From assembly GCA_020026155.1 (NCBI GenBank), contig JAHHQX010000008.1, forward strand, positions 1 through 64,000: a stretch of DNA of 64,000 bases, in the 5' to 3' direction. Below are positions 26,532 to 35,490 of this stretch, piece by piece (the first letter of the stretch is position 1; each line of letters opens with the position of its first letter). The notes under the pieces are model-generated. The model saw only the letters and a list, made by a program, of their open reading frames with translations. It ran no database searches and had not been told where the DNA came from. The position numbers were made by a program, and so were the translations under genes. The stretch comes from Actinobacillus sp. GTDB taxonomy: Bacteria > Pseudomonadota > Gammaproteobacteria > Enterobacterales > Pasteurellaceae.

Positions 26532-26626
26532 GTTCAGTTATGGCTAAACCGCCCTTTTAAGCTGTATGAAAAGTATACAATATGGGTTGGGGGATGGTCA
26601 CTGTATTTAAATTTATCGGGGGATCT

Positions 26627-27799
26627 ATGAAAATCTGTCAATCTTTGAAGAATTTTTTCTTCAAACCGTCAAAAAAACTTGGACTAGGAATATTACTAGT
26701 CCTTGGTGCAATTGTCGGTATTATCGCTAAAGTAAGCTTTGACACCACACTTCACCACACCAGTCAAGAAAAATTCTGTGTAAGTTGCCATACAATGGAG
26801 TGGAACGAACAAACATTGATGCAAACACCACATGGGCACAACCAATTTGGTGTTACTGCTGATTGTGCGGCATGTCACTTACCACATGATGCTATTCCAA
26901 TGTATATCCGTAAAGTACAAGCACTTAACGAAGTGTATGAAACTATTACAGGTAAATACGACAAACCAGGTTCATTTGACGCTGAACGTTATAGAATGGC
27001 TCAGAAAGAATGGGCTCGTATGGAAGCAAACGGCTCAGCCGAATGTAAAGCATGTCACCGCTATGATCGTATGGATTTTGATAAAATGCCATACAAAGCA
27101 CGCGTTGCAATGAAAGCAGCTGCTGCTAAAGATCAAAGCTGTATCGACTGCCATAAAGGTATTGCTCACCCAATTCCAAAACCACCTAAAGGTGCAAACA
27201 ATGGTATTGATCCGAACTTAGTCGCATCTTCATTAACTGCAAATAAAGTTTACTACACTCAAGTACAAACTCCGATTTATGCAACAGATGCATTGAAAAC
27301 TCAAATCGGTTATTTAGAAGGTATTTCGCCAGTTACTTACATTAAATCTAGCGGTAATGCAGATTTAGTTGAATTAAATATGTGGCGTAAAGAAAAAGGC
27401 TTCGGACGTATTTGGTACAATGATTTCGCGAAAAGTATTATGGATGCAGCATTAACGAAAGAGTTCATGCAATCAAATCCTAAATATCAAAGCATTGAAA
27501 CAAAAGTTGATCCATTAACTGGTATTACTTGGCAAAAAGTTAAAATGCAAGTTTGGATCCATCAAGGACAACTTACTGCGGATATCGCACCAATTTGGGC
27601 GCATGCGAAAGATATGTTCCAAACTTCATGTTCTGTTTGTCACAAACAACCAGATGTAAAACACTTTGATTCTAATACCTGGGTGGGCGTGTTCAATGGT
27701 ATGAAAGGCTTCACAAGCTTAACACCAGTTCAAGCAAAACAAGTATTACGTTATTTACAAATGCACGCATCAGACGCTGCACCAGAAACAAGTAAATAA
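26627..27799 (+). CDS. torY: Pentahaem c-type cytochrome of the NapC/TorC family
   Basis: A 390-residue membrane-anchored electron carrier that passes electrons from menaquinol to the periplasmic reductase encoded next. One N-terminal anchor helix is visible (about residues 18-38). There are five CxxCH haem sites: CVSCH, CAACH, CKACH and CIDCH in the NapC-like domain (residues about 50-190) and CSVCH near residue 342 in the TorC-specific C-terminal domain. The ATG at 26627 follows GGGGGA and gives a normal anchor; an upstream in-frame ATG 45 bases earlier is unlikely. Operon torY-torZ-torD; the torZ start follows after 16 bp. Confidence 0.93.
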   Translation: MKICQSLKNFFFKPSKKLGLGILLVLGAIVGIIAKVSFDTTLHHTSQEKFCVSCHTMEWNEQTLMQTPHGHNQFGVTADCAACHLPHDAIPMYIRKVQALNEVYETITGKYDKPGSFDAERYRMAQKEWARMEANGSAECKACHRYDRMDFDKMPYKARVAMKAAAAKDQSCIDCHKGIAHPIPKPPKGANNGIDPNLVASSLTANKVYYTQVQTPIYATDALKTQIGYLEGISPVTYIKSSGNADLVELNMWRKEKGFGRIWYNDFAKSIMDAALTKEFMQSNPKYQSIETKVDPLTGITWQKVKMQVWIHQGQLTADIAPIWAHAKDMFQTSCSVCHKQPDVKHFDSNTWVGVFNGMKGFTSLTPVQAKQVLRYLQMHASDAAPETSK

Positions 27800-27815
27800 A
27801 TAGGGAAGGAATATT

Positions 27816-30317
27816 ATGAAACAATCTCGCAGACAATTTTTAACTAGCGTTTCTGCAATGGCTGCAACTTTTGCAATGCCATCTTTCCTTGTAGCAAGAA
27901 AAGCAAATGCTGCTCAAGCGAACGGACAAGCAGCAGGAAACGCTTTAATGGACGATTGGCGTCTTTCAGGCTCCCACTGGGGGGCCTTTGAAGCTCGAAT
28001 TTTAAATGGCCGAGTAGAAGAAATTAAGGCATTTGGTTACGATAAAAATCCAACTGAAATGCTTCAAGGTATTAAGGGCCTAATTTATAGTACAGCGCGC
28101 GTACGTTACCCAATGGTACGTTTAGATTGGTTTAAAAATCGCCAACATAGCGATACAACACAACGTGGGGATAACCGCTTCGTTCGTGTAACCTGGGACC
28201 AAGCATTAGATATGTTCTATGAAGAATTAGAACGTATTCAACAAAATTACGGTCCATGGGCATTACAAGTAGGTGGTGGTGGCTGGCGCTCTACTGGCCA
28301 ACTTCATAGCTGTGTAAATAACATGATCCGTGCAATTAGCATGCACGGTAACTTTGTAAGCACTGCAGGCGACTATTCAACAGGTGCTGGTCAAATTATT
28401 TTACCTTACGTTTTAGGTTCAACTGTTGTATATGCAAATAATACTTCTTGGGAAATTATTCTAAAAGAAAGTGAAAACATTATTTTCTGGTCAACAGATC
28501 CAGTTAAAAACTTACAAGTTGGTTGGAACTGTGAAACCCATGAATCTTTTGCGTGGTTAAAAAAATTAAAACAAAAAATCGCTGACAAAAAAGTTAATGT
28601 AATTAGTGTTGACCCAGTTGTAACAAAAACACAAAAATTCTTAGAATGTGATCATCAGTATGTGAATCCACAAACTGACGTACCATTCATGTTAGCAATT
28701 GCGTACGTACTCTACGAAGAAAAACTTTATGATAAGAAATTCTTGGATATGTACACTGTTGGTTTCGAAGAATTCTTACCTTATCTTTTAGGTAAAACAG
28801 AAGATAAAGTAGCGAAAACACCAGAATGGGCAGAAAAAATCTGTGGTATTAAAGCAGATCGTATCCGCGAATTTGCACGCATGCTTGCAGGCAAACGTAC
28901 TCAGTTAATCTTCGGTTGGTCAATTCAACGTCAACAGCATGGTGAACAACCATATTGGATGGCAGCAGTATTAGCATCTATGCTTGGGCAAATTGGTTTA
29001 CCGGGTGGTGGTATTAGTTATTCTCACCACTATAGCTCAATTGGTGTTCCAAGTTCAGGTGCAGCGATGCCTGGTGCATTCCCATTGAACTTAGATCCAG
29101 GTCAAACACCAAAATATCCAAGTACTGATTATAAAGGATATAGCTCTGTTATTCCTATTGCGCGTGCGACAGACTGTTTATTACACCCAGGTGAAACCAT
29201 TAACTACAATGGTTCGAAAGTTACTTATTCTCCATATAAAATGGTCATCTTCTCTGGTTGTAACCAATGGCATCGCCAACCTGAACGTAATAAGATGAAA
29301 GAGGCTTTCCGACGTCTAGAAACCATTGTTTCTATTAACTATAGCTGGACAGCGACTTGCCGTTTCTCAGATATCGTATTACCAGCAACAACACCTTATG
29401 AACGCAACGATATTGATGCGTATGGTTCATACAGTAACCGTGGTGTGATTGCAATGAAACAATTGATCGATCCAATGTATGATGCACGCTCTGACTTTGA
29501 TATTTTCAAAGGATTATGTGCACGTTTCGGTAAAGAGAAAGAATATTCTCGTGGTCTAAACGAAATGCAATGGTTAGAATTCTTATACGAAGGTTGCCGT
29601 AAAGAAAATAATGCGAAAGGTAAAGCATTTGAAATGCCACCATTTGCAGAATTTTGGGAAAAAGGTTACGTATTATTCCCAGAAGGTAAACCATTTACCT
29701 TTATGGAAGATTTCCGTAATGATCCTGAATTAAATGCATTAGGTACACCTTCAGGCTTTATCGAAATTTATAGTCGTAAGATTGCAAGCTATGGATATTC
29801 ACACTGTAAAGGACACCCAATGTGGTTCGAAAAAGAAGAACGTTCACATGGTGGTCCAAAATCAAATGAGTATAAATTCTGGATGCAATCAATTCACCCG
29901 AATAAACGTTTGCACTCACAACTTTGTGAATCAGCACCTTTACGTGAAACTTATACAATCCAAGGTCGTGAACCACTCTATATCAACCCGAAAGATGCAG
30001 CAGCCTTAGGTATTGCTCAAGGTGATTTAGTTCGTGTTTATAACGACCGTGGTCAAGCGATTGTTGGTGCACATTTATCAGACGATTATCCTGCAGGTAT
30101 TGTACGCTTACAAGAAGGTGCATGGTATTCACCACTTGATGCAAAAATTGGTGCAATTGATACTTATGGTGACCCGAATACTATGACAATTGATATTCCT
30201 ACTTCAGAACTTGCACAAGCAGTATCATCAAATACTTGCTTAGTAAACGTAGAAAAATATCAAGGTAAAGCGCCAGCACCAAATGGCTTTACTGGTCCAA
30301 TTGTGGTTGAACTATGA
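27816..30317 (+). CDS. torZ: Periplasmic molybdopterin S-/N-oxide reductase (TorZ/MtsZ type)
   Basis: An 833-residue Mo-bisMGD enzyme of the DMSO reductase family (TMAO, biotin sulfoxide or methionine sulfoxide as substrates). A twin-arginine signal, SRRQFLT, is followed by a hydrophobic stretch to about residue 33, so the folded enzyme is exported by Tat. No N-terminal Fe-S cysteines are seen, as in the soluble single-subunit reductases. The probable Mo-ligand Ser lies in GDYSTGAGQ near residues 188-196. Other marks: GGGGWRSTGQLHS, FWSTDPVKNL, PLYINPKDAAALGI. The H. influenzae counterpart (MtsZ) is reported to reduce methionine sulfoxide, so this one may too. Its stop overlaps the torD start by four bases. 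Confidence 0.93.
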   Translation: MKQSRRQFLTSVSAMAATFAMPSFLVARKANAAQANGQAAGNALMDDWRLSGSHWGAFEARILNGRVEEIKAFGYDKNPTEMLQGIKGLIYSTARVRYPMVRLDWFKNRQHSDTTQRGDNRFVRVTWDQALDMFYEELERIQQNYGPWALQVGGGGWRSTGQLHSCVNNMIRAISMHGNFVSTAGDYSTGAGQIILPYVLGSTVVYANNTSWEIILKESENIIFWSTDPVKNLQVGWNCETHESFAWLKKLKQKIADKKVNVISVDPVVTKTQKFLECDHQYVNPQTDVPFMLAIAYVLYEEKLYDKKFLDMYTVGFEEFLPYLLGKTEDKVAKTPEWAEKICGIKADRIREFARMLAGKRTQLIFGWSIQRQQHGEQPYWMAAVLASMLGQIGLPGGGISYSHHYSSIGVPSSGAAMPGAFPLNLDPGQTPKYPSTDYKGYSSVIPIARATDCLLHPGETINYNGSKVTYSPYKMVIFSGCNQWHRQPERNKMKEAFRRLETIVSINYSWTATCRFSDIVLPATTPYERNDIDAYGSYSNRGVIAMKQLIDPMYDARSDFDIFKGLCARFGKEKEYSRGLNEMQWLEFLYEGCRKENNAKGKAFEMPPFAEFWEKGYVLFPEGKPFTFMEDFRNDPELNALGTPSGFIEIYSRKIASYGYSHCKGHPMWFEKEERSHGGPKSNEYKFWMQSIHPNKRLHSQLCESAPLRETYTIQGREPLYINPKDAAALGIAQGDLVRVYNDRGQAIVGAHLSDDYPAGIVRLQEGAWYSPLDAKIGAIDTYGDPNTMTIDIPTSELAQAVSSNTCLVNVEKYQGKAPAPNGFTGPIVVEL

Positions 30318-30892
30318 TCCCAGCATTACCTGAAGAAAATGCATTCTTAATTCAGTGGCTTAGCAATGTGCTAGGTCACGAATTAAATGAAGTGCAGTTT
30401 AATCAATACCAAGCAGGTGTTTTTGAACCTTTGTTTCAAGCGTTAGAAGAACAAGGTTTTGCAAAATATGTTCTTGGTATGAAAGAAGCATTGGTAAGTT
30501 TAAAAAATGATAAATTTGGTTATTTAGAGCTTGCTGCTGATTTTACTGAAACATTCCTGTTAGATGGGGAGAGTAGCGCATTACCATATGCATCTGCTTA
30601 TTTAACAGAGGATGCGACAGAGAACAACTTGAAATTTATGGATAGTGCATTGGAGCGATTCCAATTACAGATCAATAAAGAAAGTAAAGAACCAAGTGAT
30701 CATGTTTGCGTGTATCTGGAAATTCTAAATCAATTTATCCAGCATACGCCTGAAGCAGAACAGCAGTCTTTTATTGATAATTACTTGTTATCATGGTTAG
30801 TACCATTTTATGAAAAGGTACAAAAGATCCCGACTAAAACACAGTTTTATCAAAATGCTGTTGGACTACTCATTGCGATTTTAACTGCATAA
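30314..30892 (+). CDS. torD: TorD-family maturation chaperone
   Basis: A 192-residue cytoplasmic, mostly helical chaperone. TorD proteins bind the Tat signal and apo-form of the cognate molybdoenzyme until the cofactor is inserted. The start ATG overlaps the torZ stop (ATGA), which couples synthesis of enzyme and chaperone. Family features: DFTETFLLDG (the EPDH-like region is changed here), LPYASAYLTED and YLEILNQFI. The length and place in the operon fit TorD well. It ends at a terminator 13 bases downstream. Confidence 0.88.
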   Translation: MIPALPEENAFLIQWLSNVLGHELNEVQFNQYQAGVFEPLFQALEEQGFAKYVLGMKEALVSLKNDKFGYLELAADFTETFLLDGESSALPYASAYLTEDATENNLKFMDSALERFQLQINKESKEPSDHVCVYLEILNQFIQHTPEAEQQSFIDNYLLSWLVPFYEKVQKIPTKTQFYQNAVGLLIAILTA

Positions 30893-30905
30893 GGTATAAA
30901 AAGAG

Positions 30906-30933
30906 AGGCGATCAGGAACGGTCGCCTTTTTTA
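30906..30933 (+). terminator. Terminator of torYZD
   Basis: AGGCGATC/GGTCGCCT around AGGAAC, followed by six or more T. Confidence 0.9.
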
Positions 30934-31182
30934 TTTTTAAAATAAATAGCTAACTATTTGTTTTTTAAATATTTTAATATTAATTATTTTTCCTTCCTCA
31001 TCTTATCATTCCTACTTATCTTTATATTTCAATAAATTAAGCCTTCTACTCCTATTCTTATGACTGATTTTCCGTAAAGTGAGTATTTAATATATATTTT
31101 TATATTAATAAAAAATTATACTAATTGAAGGTTAGTTAATGAAAAATAACAAAAAAAGATATTGTTAACAATAAGTTACAAT

Positions 31183-31208
31183 AATAACTATATATAGTTA
31201 TTTATAAT
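31183..31208 (+). promoter_or_regulatory. Promoter region of the gad operon with a 20-bp palindrome
   Basis: AATAACTATATATAGTTATT (31183-31202) is a perfect 20-bp palindrome and directly abuts TATAAT at 31203-31208. A factor bound there would cover the -35/-10 spacer, as a repressor or MerR-like activator would. No good -35 is seen. The surrounding 30934-31182 is AT-rich with no gene. Confidence 0.5.
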
Positions 31209-31272
31209 GTATTATTAGGCGAGTATAACATCAATCAGATCATAAAATGATCTATAAAATACTAAAGGTAAT

Positions 31273-31326
31273 CTTTATGAGTAGGTCTTTCATGCGCGGG
31301 TACTACGCTGGATGAATGCCTATAAG
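31273..31326 (+). promoter_or_regulatory. Structured leader RNA upstream of gadC
   Basis: In the roughly 145-base leader, one long imperfect hairpin can form: CTTTAT/ATAAG outside, TAGG/CCTA, TTCAT/ATGAA, and GCG/CGC around a CGGGTACTA loop. It ends about 30 bases before the gadC start and is richer in G and C than its surroundings. I cannot assign it to a known riboswitch family. Confidence 0.45.
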
Positions 31327-31358
31327 AGTATTTGATTCATTTTAAAAAGGAGATGATT

Positions 31359-32942
31359 ATGTCTACCACCCAAAAGAAAACGGGTAAAGCACTGACATTG
31401 ACGAGTTTAATTATGTTAAATATCGTTGCTGTTGTAAGTTTACGTGGTTTGCCCGCTGAAGCAGAATATGGAATGAGTTCTATTTTCTACTATATTTTTG
31501 CAGCAGTTGTATTTTTGATACCTGTTTCATTAGTTGCAGCAGAATTAGCGTCGACGTATCCTCAAACTGGTGGGGTATTTCGATGGGTCGGCGAGGCTTT
31601 TGGTCCCAAATGGGCCTTTTTGGCAATGTTCATGTTATGGATAGAAGTAACTATTTGGTTCCCAACTTGTTTAACTTTTGGTGCTGTATCACTGGCTTTT
31701 ATTGATCCAAATACTGCAGAGGCATCTTCTATTGCTGCCAATAGAGGCTTTGTATTATTTGTTGTGTTAGCAATTTATTGGATTGCGACCTTCATCTCCT
31801 TAAAAGGTACGCGTGCATTTTCCCAAGTAGCGAAATGGGGAGGTATTATCGGTACAATCATCCCTGCAGCGATTTTGATTATTTTAGGATTCGCCTATCT
31901 TATCGCAGGTGAACCATCCCAAATCCCTTTAAAAGCTTCTGATATTTTCCCAGATTTTACCAATTTCAATAACTTAGTATTAGCTGCCAGCATCTTCTTG
32001 TTTTATGCGGGTATGGAAATGAATGCTATCCACGTTACTGAAATTGATAATCCAAAACGTAATTATCCGATCGCGGTATTGATTGCATCTGCCGTGACCG
32101 TATGTATTTTCGTATTCGGTACGTTGGGAATTGCTTTCGTTATTCCTCAAAAAGATATTAACTTAGTACAAAGTTTACTTATTACCTTCTATAAAATGTT
32201 CCAATGGGCCGGTATCCCTTGGGCCGCTCCAATCATTGCTATTGCATTAGCATTGGGCGTGTTAGCGGGTATCGTAACATGGGTATCTGGTCCATCAGCA
32301 GGTATGCTTGCGGTAGGACGTGCAGGTTATTTACCACGTTGGTGGCAATATAGTAATAAACACGGTGTTGCTACACACTTACTACTTATTCAAGCATTTA
32401 TCGTAACTTTCTTAGCTATTATCTTTGTTGTTCTTCCTTCTGTACAAGCAGCCTATCAAATATTAAGTCAATTGACCGTTATTCTTTATTTAATCATGTA
32501 CTTACTTATGTTTGCAGCTGCTATTTACTTACGTTACAGCCAACCAAATCGCCCACGTCCTTATAAAATTCCTGGTGGGAATGCTGGTATGTGGCTTGTC
32601 GGTGGCGTTGGATTCTTAGGATCTGCTTTAGCGTTCTTCTTTAGCTTTATTCCACCAAGCCAAATTCCTGTTGGTAGCCCTTATACATACGTATGGATCT
32701 TAATTGGATTAACCCTTGTATTCTGTGTAATCCCATTCATTATCTATGCTTGTCGAAAATCTATATGGGTGGACCCAAATTCAACTTTTGCACCATTTAC
32801 ATGGCAAATTGAAAAAATTCATAACGGCGTAATTAATCCATCTACTAAAGAAACAAATGAACTTGTGGAAAGTCATTTCCGTAATAAAACAAATGGCGAC
32901 AATCAAGTAGAGTCGTCTAGTCATAATGCAACAAATGCGTAG
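31359..32942 (+). CDS. gadC: Glutamate/GABA antiporter
   Basis: A 527-residue APC-family antiporter that imports glutamate (or glutamine) and exports GABA as part of acid resistance. About 12 membrane segments; family marks include VAVVSLRGLPAEAEYG at the first segment, ASTYPQTGGVFRWVGEAFGP, and AGMEMNAIHVTEIDNP. The long hydrophilic C-terminal tail after about residue 470 corresponds to the C-plug that closes E. coli GadC at neutral pH. The ATG at 31359 has GGAG at ideal spacing and gives MSTTQKK; a further upstream in-frame ATG is not needed. First gene of gadC-glsA-gadB. Confidence 0.95.
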   Translation: MSTTQKKTGKALTLTSLIMLNIVAVVSLRGLPAEAEYGMSSIFYYIFAAVVFLIPVSLVAAELASTYPQTGGVFRWVGEAFGPKWAFLAMFMLWIEVTIWFPTCLTFGAVSLAFIDPNTAEASSIAANRGFVLFVVLAIYWIATFISLKGTRAFSQVAKWGGIIGTIIPAAILIILGFAYLIAGEPSQIPLKASDIFPDFTNFNNLVLAASIFLFYAGMEMNAIHVTEIDNPKRNYPIAVLIASAVTVCIFVFGTLGIAFVIPQKDINLVQSLLITFYKMFQWAGIPWAAPIIAIALALGVLAGIVTWVSGPSAGMLAVGRAGYLPRWWQYSNKHGVATHLLLIQAFIVTFLAIIFVVLPSVQAAYQILSQLTVILYLIMYLLMFAAAIYLRYSQPNRPRPYKIPGGNAGMWLVGGVGFLGSALAFFFSFIPPSQIPVGSPYTYVWILIGLTLVFCVIPFIIYACRKSIWVDPNSTFAPFTWQIEKIHNGVINPSTKETNELVESHFRNKTNGDNQVESSSHNATNA

Positions 32943-32980
32943 ACGAAAGGATTTATCAATTATTCAATGAGGCTTGAATT

Positions 32981-33919
32981 ATGAAAAAAACAGATGAAAG
33001 CATTCAACAAGTATTAAAAGAGTCGTATGAGAAATATAAGGATATAACTGAAGGGAAAAATGCTAGTTATATTCCTTGCCTTGCAAAAGTTGATCCAAAA
33101 CTTACCGCTTTAACCGTGGTGACTGTTAATGGTGACATTTATTCCATTGGAGATGACACGTATCCTTTTGCTATTGAAAGTATTTCCAAGGTATGCACTC
33201 TTGCGCTCGCAATGGAACAGGTAGGCGTAGAAAAAGTTCGTACGAAGATAGGGGATAGTCCAACTGGATTACCTTTCAATTCTGTCATGGCATTGGAATT
33301 ACATAAGGACAAACCTCTATCTCCGTTAGTTAATGCGGGTGCCATGTCAACAGTGAGTATTTTAAAGGCAACTAGTAAACAAGAACGTTGGGAAAGCATT
33401 TTAAAAATGCAACAAAGAATGATGACATCAGATGTCAAGCTATCTGATCTCGTCAATCATTCTGAACAGACTACAAACTTTCATAATCGTGCTATTGCAT
33501 GGTTACTCTATTCCGCAAAACATATGTTTTGCGATCCGATGGAAGCTTGCGAAGTCTATACCCAACAATGTTCCACATTAGTTACCTCAAAAGATCTTGC
33601 CATTTTAGCCGCTACGCTTGCAAATGGCGGACAAAATCCAATTTCAAAAGAACAAGTGGTACATAAGACCTATATTCCTCACATTCTTGCGGAAATGGTG
33701 ATGGAAGGGTTGTACGTCGATTCTGGTGACTTTGCTTATACAGCAGGATTACCGGGAAAAAGTGGTGTCGGTGGTGGATTGTTAGCAGTTGTGCCGAACG
33801 TGTTAGGCATTGCTGCTTTCGCTCCTCCACTAGATGCTGGCGGTAATAGTGTAAAAGGGTTAAAAATGATAACCCATTTTGTCAATACGCTTGGATATAG
33901 CCTATATTTGAAAAACTAA
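32981..33919 (+). CDS. glsA: Glutaminase
   Basis: A 312-residue glutaminase of the serine-dependent, beta-lactamase-like fold (YbaS/GlsA family). It turns glutamine into glutamate and ammonia. The catalytic Ser67-x-x-Lys70 lies in FAIESISKV. Other family motifs are SPLVNAGAMST, LANGGQNPIS and LPGKSGVGGGLLAV. Placed between gadC and gadB, it would make ammonia, which binds a proton, and feed glutamate to GadB, so that glutamine alone can support acid resistance. The start has GAGGC upstream; the gadB start follows after 10 bp. Confidence 0.96.
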   Translation: MKKTDESIQQVLKESYEKYKDITEGKNASYIPCLAKVDPKLTALTVVTVNGDIYSIGDDTYPFAIESISKVCTLALAMEQVGVEKVRTKIGDSPTGLPFNSVMALELHKDKPLSPLVNAGAMSTVSILKATSKQERWESILKMQQRMMTSDVKLSDLVNHSEQTTNFHNRAIAWLLYSAKHMFCDPMEACEVYTQQCSTLVTSKDLAILAATLANGGQNPISKEQVVHKTYIPHILAEMVMEGLYVDSGDFAYTAGLPGKSGVGGGLLAVVPNVLGIAAFAPPLDAGGNSVKGLKMITHFVNTLGYSLYLKN

Positions 33920-33929
33920 GGAGACATAT

Positions 33930-35324
33930 ATGGCTTTATATGAAATTAACGCAGCTAGTAGTTATGATGATCCAATTTTTGGGACAAAAGAATCTGAATC
34001 GCTTTTACCTAAAAAGGTGATGCCTCAAAAAGAAAATGATCCTAGTGTAATTCGTGAATTAGTTAAAGACGAACTCTTCTTGGACGGTAATGCTCGCCAA
34101 AACTTAGCAACATTCTGCCAAACTTATGTATGTCAAGATGTTCGTGATTTAATGAATTTATCAATTAATAAAAACTTAATTGATAAAGACGAATATCCAC
34201 AAACAGCTGAAATCGAACGTCGCTGCGTAAATATTGTTGCTAACTTATGGAATGCACCAAAAACTGGTAATCCAATTGGTACATCTAGTATCGGTTCGTC
34301 TGAAGCCTGTATGTTAGGCGGTATGGCGATGTTAAGACGTTGGAAAAATGCACGTAAAGCGAAAGGCTTGAGTACAGATAAACCAAATTTGGTTTGTGGT
34401 CCAGTCCAAGTTGTATGGGATAAATTCTGTCGCTATTGGGACGTTGAAATGCGTCAAATCCCTATGGAAACTGATCGTTTCTATATGGATGGTCCAAGTA
34501 TGGTTTCACAAATTGATGAAAATACTATTGGTGTCGTTGCAACCTTTGGTTTAACTTTTACTGGTAAATATGCACCCGTTCAAGATCTTTGTGCTGCACT
34601 TGATAAATTGCAAAAAGAAAAAGGTCTTGATATTCAAGTACACGTTGATGCTGCGAGTGGTGGTTTCTGTGCGCCATTCTGCCAACCTGATTTACTTTGG
34701 GACTTCCGTTTGGATCGTGTTAAATCAATTAGTGCATCAGGACATAAATTTGGTCTAGCGCCATTAGGTGCAGGTTGGGTAGTATGGAGAGATAAATCTT
34801 ACTTGCCAGAAGAATTAATCTTCAATGTAAACTACTTAGGTGGCAATATGCCAGTATTCCAAATCAACTTCTCACGCCCAGCTGGACAAATTATTTCACA
34901 ATATTATTTGTTCACTCGCCTTGGTTTTGAAGGATATAAAAAAATTCAAACTGCTTGTTATGAAACAGCACAATTCTTATCAAATGGTTTGGATAAAATG
35001 GGTTACTTTGACTTTATCTATCGTGGCGATCCGAAAGAAGGTATTCCAGCATTAACCTGGACCTTCAAAAAAGGTGTAGATCTTGGTTTTACCCTTTATG
35101 ATCTTGCTGATAAATTACGTTGCCGTGGCTGGTTAGTTCCAGCATATTCCCTTCCTGCAAATGCGCAAAGTGTTGTCGTACAACGTATTATTGTAAAACA
35201 AGGCTTCGGTCTTGATATGGCAAGTTTGTTATTACAAGATTTTGCCCGTGCGATTGATGAACTTAAAGCACACCATCCTGTTAAATCTTTAGGTGCAGAT
35301 CATGGTGGTTTTAATCACAATTAG
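33930..35324 (+). CDS. gadB: Glutamate decarboxylase
   Basis: A 464-residue PLP enzyme that turns glutamate into GABA and CO2, using up one cytoplasmic proton. It tracks E. coli GadB closely: DGNARQNLATFCQT, GTSSIGSSEACMLGGMA, HVDAASGGFCAPF and the PLP Lys273 in SASGHKFGLAPLG. The C-terminus ends GGFNHN; E. coli ends SFKHT, whose His caps the active site at neutral pH, so the pH lock seems to be kept. Last gene of gadC-glsA-gadB, ended by a perfect terminator. This gene is not usual in the best-known Pasteurellaceae, which hints at gain or loss within the family. Confidence 0.97.
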   Translation: MALYEINAASSYDDPIFGTKESESLLPKKVMPQKENDPSVIRELVKDELFLDGNARQNLATFCQTYVCQDVRDLMNLSINKNLIDKDEYPQTAEIERRCVNIVANLWNAPKTGNPIGTSSIGSSEACMLGGMAMLRRWKNARKAKGLSTDKPNLVCGPVQVVWDKFCRYWDVEMRQIPMETDRFYMDGPSMVSQIDENTIGVVATFGLTFTGKYAPVQDLCAALDKLQKEKGLDIQVHVDAASGGFCAPFCQPDLLWDFRLDRVKSISASGHKFGLAPLGAGWVVWRDKSYLPEELIFNVNYLGGNMPVFQINFSRPAGQIISQYYLFTRLGFEGYKKIQTACYETAQFLSNGLDKMGYFDFIYRGDPKEGIPALTWTFKKGVDLGFTLYDLADKLRCRGWLVPAYSLPANAQSVVVQRIIVKQGFGLDMASLLLQDFARAIDELKAHHPVKSLGADHGGFNHN

Positions 35325-35357
35325 TTTCGACTGAAAAGTTAATGGTGAATCTAGGAG

Positions 35358-35386
35358 AGTACTGCACTTCGGTGCAGTACTTTTTT
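35358..35386 (+). terminator. Terminator of the gad operon
   Basis: AGTACTGCAC/GTGCAGTACT (10 bp, TTCG tetraloop) followed by T6. Confidence 0.95.
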
Positions 35387-35490
35387 ATAAAAAATGTGAT
35401 CGTGATCTCGTTTTCGTTGCCTCTTTATTTAGTTCGTAAAACCTAAGTGCTACACTTCGTTTTAGAGTTATATTTTTAAGAGGTATTACA

